From Druceiella hillmani (taxonomy: Eukaryota > Arthropoda > Insecta > Lepidoptera > Hepialidae): a stretch of DNA of 64,000 nt. Every line of letters begins with the position of its first letter. Positions within the stretch are counted from its first letter, which is position 1. The stretch lies in NCBI GenBank assembly GCA_039881145.1, contig JAYKKI010000075.1, forward strand, positions 1,993,001-2,057,000. The letters are read 5' to 3'. Shown here piece after piece: positions 11,836 through 64,000 of the stretch. Both the position numbers and the translations under genes were made by a program. The notes under the pieces were generated by a model. It was not told the origin of the DNA. It made no database searches and was given only the letters and a program-made list of their open reading frames with translations.

Positions 11836-13219
11836 AATTTTCGATTAATATCGTTTATATTCGTCAGCACTCATTGCCATATGTACTGTTGAATAAAATA
11901 AAGTTCAATTTGTTTACAATCGTCATAATTTACACGCACACAAATAATATAAACGTGGCTTAGACATTAAAAATGGTAAATGAAAACATAAATTCATTTT
12001 AAAACTAATTTTTTAAAGACACCTCACTCGATAGAAGACGCCAAAATGTTTTTGCCCCTACTTAAGGCATATAGTGATACCTTAAAAAAGTAATATTTCT
12101 TTAGGTACATAGGTATCTACTTATTAAGATTTCCATAGACAGCATCCATCTACTTATAAAAAATACATCCACATAGATCTGAAACTATGGAAACCATAAG
12201 GCTGTAACAGACAGATAGAGGGATGGATAAACGCCACGAAGTTAAAAGAATTCCTTATTTCATTCAGGCATCTTCATTAAAAATGCAAAATGAACAGTAA
12301 ATTGCACATACGAAATTATTAAAAATTTATACAGGCTTAAAAAATTTGCAGCGTCATCTGTACTTTGAGAGTGAAGTATTGTATTTTTCCATCTAGCATC
12401 AAATAGAATAATTATATATAATTTTTCATGTTATAGTACACGAAATAAACAATAGAGAGCGTAATAATATTTCTCGTCATAAAAAAAGATAATGTTTGGA
12501 ACACGCATACCAAACAATAATAATTAAATGCTTTATTAAATTAATGTAAATTTTAATTAATTATGAATTTTAATTTTTTTTAATTTTGGAAAGTTTTAAT
12601 TGATATAATATAGTGATGACTACGATTATGTACGTAAGAAAAAAATGAGGTACATGATTATTTCTTCGACACATATTAGTATAATTTTTATAGTTATGAA
12701 TAAATAGATATTGAACATTTTAAAAATATTTTTAAATTCTTTTTTTGGAAATAAAACATAATGGTATAGGTGCAGATATTAATGACGATGTAACAATAGA
12801 TAACGTTTTGAACATGAACGTTCGGATTCACGTTGATACCGCCCACGATTTTAATATTTTTACATTTTATTTCTTTAAATGAATTGGAATGAAATGTAAA
12901 ACTAAAAATATGTTGAAGCAATCAATGACTTAAATTTAAGAGACATCACTTAATATACATATAAGTAATCCTTGAAAGATATTTTGGACAAACGACATTT
13001 TTTATTGTCCTGAGCAATTTCAAACGTTACGTTTTGTCGTACGAATCTAAAGCAAATGTTATGGATACTCTATGAGTGAGTATCCGTAGTGTATTTATAA
13101 AGTAATAATTAAAATAAATTTGTTACAATATGGTATACAAATTAATTTAAACGTAAGAAAATATGAATAAAGCCCTGTCGTTAAATACATAAGCAAAAGT
13201 AGTATATTGTAACTTGAAG
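11836..13219. other. AT-rich spacer upstream of PGM3
   Basis: No supported gene, bounded repeat or RNA is visible. The minus-strand frame at 12694-12921 has no recognisable product. Confidence 0.5.
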
Positions 13220-13419
13220 CAACGCCATCTATGCTTATATTGGAAAAGTATTATCTACCTACTCATTCGTTAAATCATTCTGAGAGCTTTTAGCTGTGGC
13301 TTCGACCATGTTTTGACATTTCATCAAGCGGGAATGTTAGAAAGTAATTGATCGGAAAGACAGCGTGAAGTGGTTGTATGATAAGGAGTGTAATATAAAA
13401 TATATTTTTATAAAATAAA
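13220..13419 (+). promoter_or_regulatory. Putative PGM3 promoter and 5' UTR
   Basis: The 200 bp before the PGM3 start codon is less AT-biased than the surroundings between 13290 and 13375 and then becomes a run of T/A up to the ATG. I see no clear initiator or TATA box at a fixed spacing. It is called regulatory only because it directly precedes the first coding exon; an additional upstream non-coding exon cannot be excluded. Confidence 0.35.
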
Positions 13420-63484
<50,065 letters not shown>

Positions 63485-63631
63485 GTAAGTTATGATTTTA
63501 TTTAATTTTGGTATTTATAATTTATAAGCATCTTTTTTCTAATTGACACTTATTGTATTAATCTAATTATGTATCTAATACACTAATTAATGTAACTATA
63601 ATTAGTAACAGGTGGAAAAGGTAAAAAAATA

Positions 63632-63692
63632 TTTTTTTTACATATTTGTCCCTCAAAAAAAACATTTTAAACGGACAAATATGTAAAAAAAA
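63632..63692. repeat. Perfect hairpin, 20-bp stem, 21-nt loop
   Basis: TTTTTTTTACATATTTGTCC (63632-63651) pairs with GGACAAATATGTAAAAAAAA (63673-63692), ~150 bp after the donor of exon 10. Confidence 0.93.
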
Positions 63693-63774
63693 TGTCTTCT
63701 ACCATAGAGGGTAACAAATGAAAACTGATGAATCAAGAAACTTTAAAATGTAAACAATAATATTTTGACAAACT

Positions 63775-63835
63775 TTATTTCACCAAAATTTGTCATACTT
63801 TGAAAAGTCAAAGTATCAAAATTTGTCATACTAAT
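63775..63835. repeat. Mixed direct and inverted repeat
   Basis: CAAAATTTGTCATACT occurs twice in direct orientation, and the two are joined by the palindrome ATACTTTGAAAAGTCAAAGTAT. Confidence 0.8.
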
Positions 63836-64000
63836 CGGAAATATTCCACAAATATGTGTAATGATACCGAGTTGACATGTAACATGTCTGAAGTCACTTG
63901 TTATCAATCTGATAAACAATGGCAGTTTTTCAATAGATAGATAGTTATTTGAAGGTATATTCTATGCTGTGATAATTATTTGAACAAACTTTACGCTTAT

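Overview
The window is AT-rich eukaryotic DNA, most likely from an insect and probably a moth or butterfly. Coding sequence is split into short exons with GT..AG introns. The only recognisable single-copy gene is a phosphoacetylglucosamine mutase (PGM3/AGM1; nesthocker, nst, in Drosophila), an enzyme of the UDP-GlcNAc pathway that feeds chitin and glycan synthesis. The lepidopteran guess rests on several degenerate copies of a 'TTTTAGGGTTCCGTACC...' repeat known from moth and butterfly genomes, plus insect 'ACTAGCTGACCCG'-type elements. It is inferred from memory of those families and was not tested by search.

Layout. Positions 1-13,419 are upstream, non-genic and repeat-rich: a ~370-bp terminal-inverted-repeat element (772-1144), a 120-bp satellite (2343-3284) with a detached copy (5722-5886), a 94-bp satellite (5911-6286), a broken mobile-element ORF on the minus strand (8465-8735), and a reverse copy of the lepidopteran repeat (9489-10108). 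The PGM3 gene starts at 13,420 and runs on the plus strand past the right end. I could place ten exons: 13420-13523, 40484-40554, 47581-47713, 49984-50079, 53383-53534, 55116-55324, 56902-57026, 58563-58722, 59315-59469 and 63295-63484. They join in frame into 465 codons (1395 nt) with every intron phase consistent. The C-terminal phosphate-binding part, roughly 80 residues by comparison with the 542-residue human enzyme, lies beyond 64,000.

Intron 1 is about 27 kb. It holds a nine-copy satellite with 223/194-bp units (20248-22100), two long foldback elements and several old element copies. Introns 2, 5 and 9 hold further tandem arrays with units of 38, 43/170, 145 and 136 bp.

The most interesting structure is in the 3' half of the gene. 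(i) The end of exon 7, including the last part of its metal-binding loop and its splice donor, is tandemly duplicated in intron 7, leaving a possible 27-nt in-frame microexon. (ii) Exon 7 lies between two ~255-bp repeat copies in opposite orientation. (iii) A 136-bp array starts inside the last codons of exon 9 and so carries four copies of its splice donor. (iv) The catalytic-loop motif reads TASHNL instead of TASHNP. In addition, at least eight unrelated near-perfect short hairpins are scattered through the window. I found no CRISPR array, tRNA, rRNA or complete transposase. Most open frames in the window are chance frames in AT-rich DNA.
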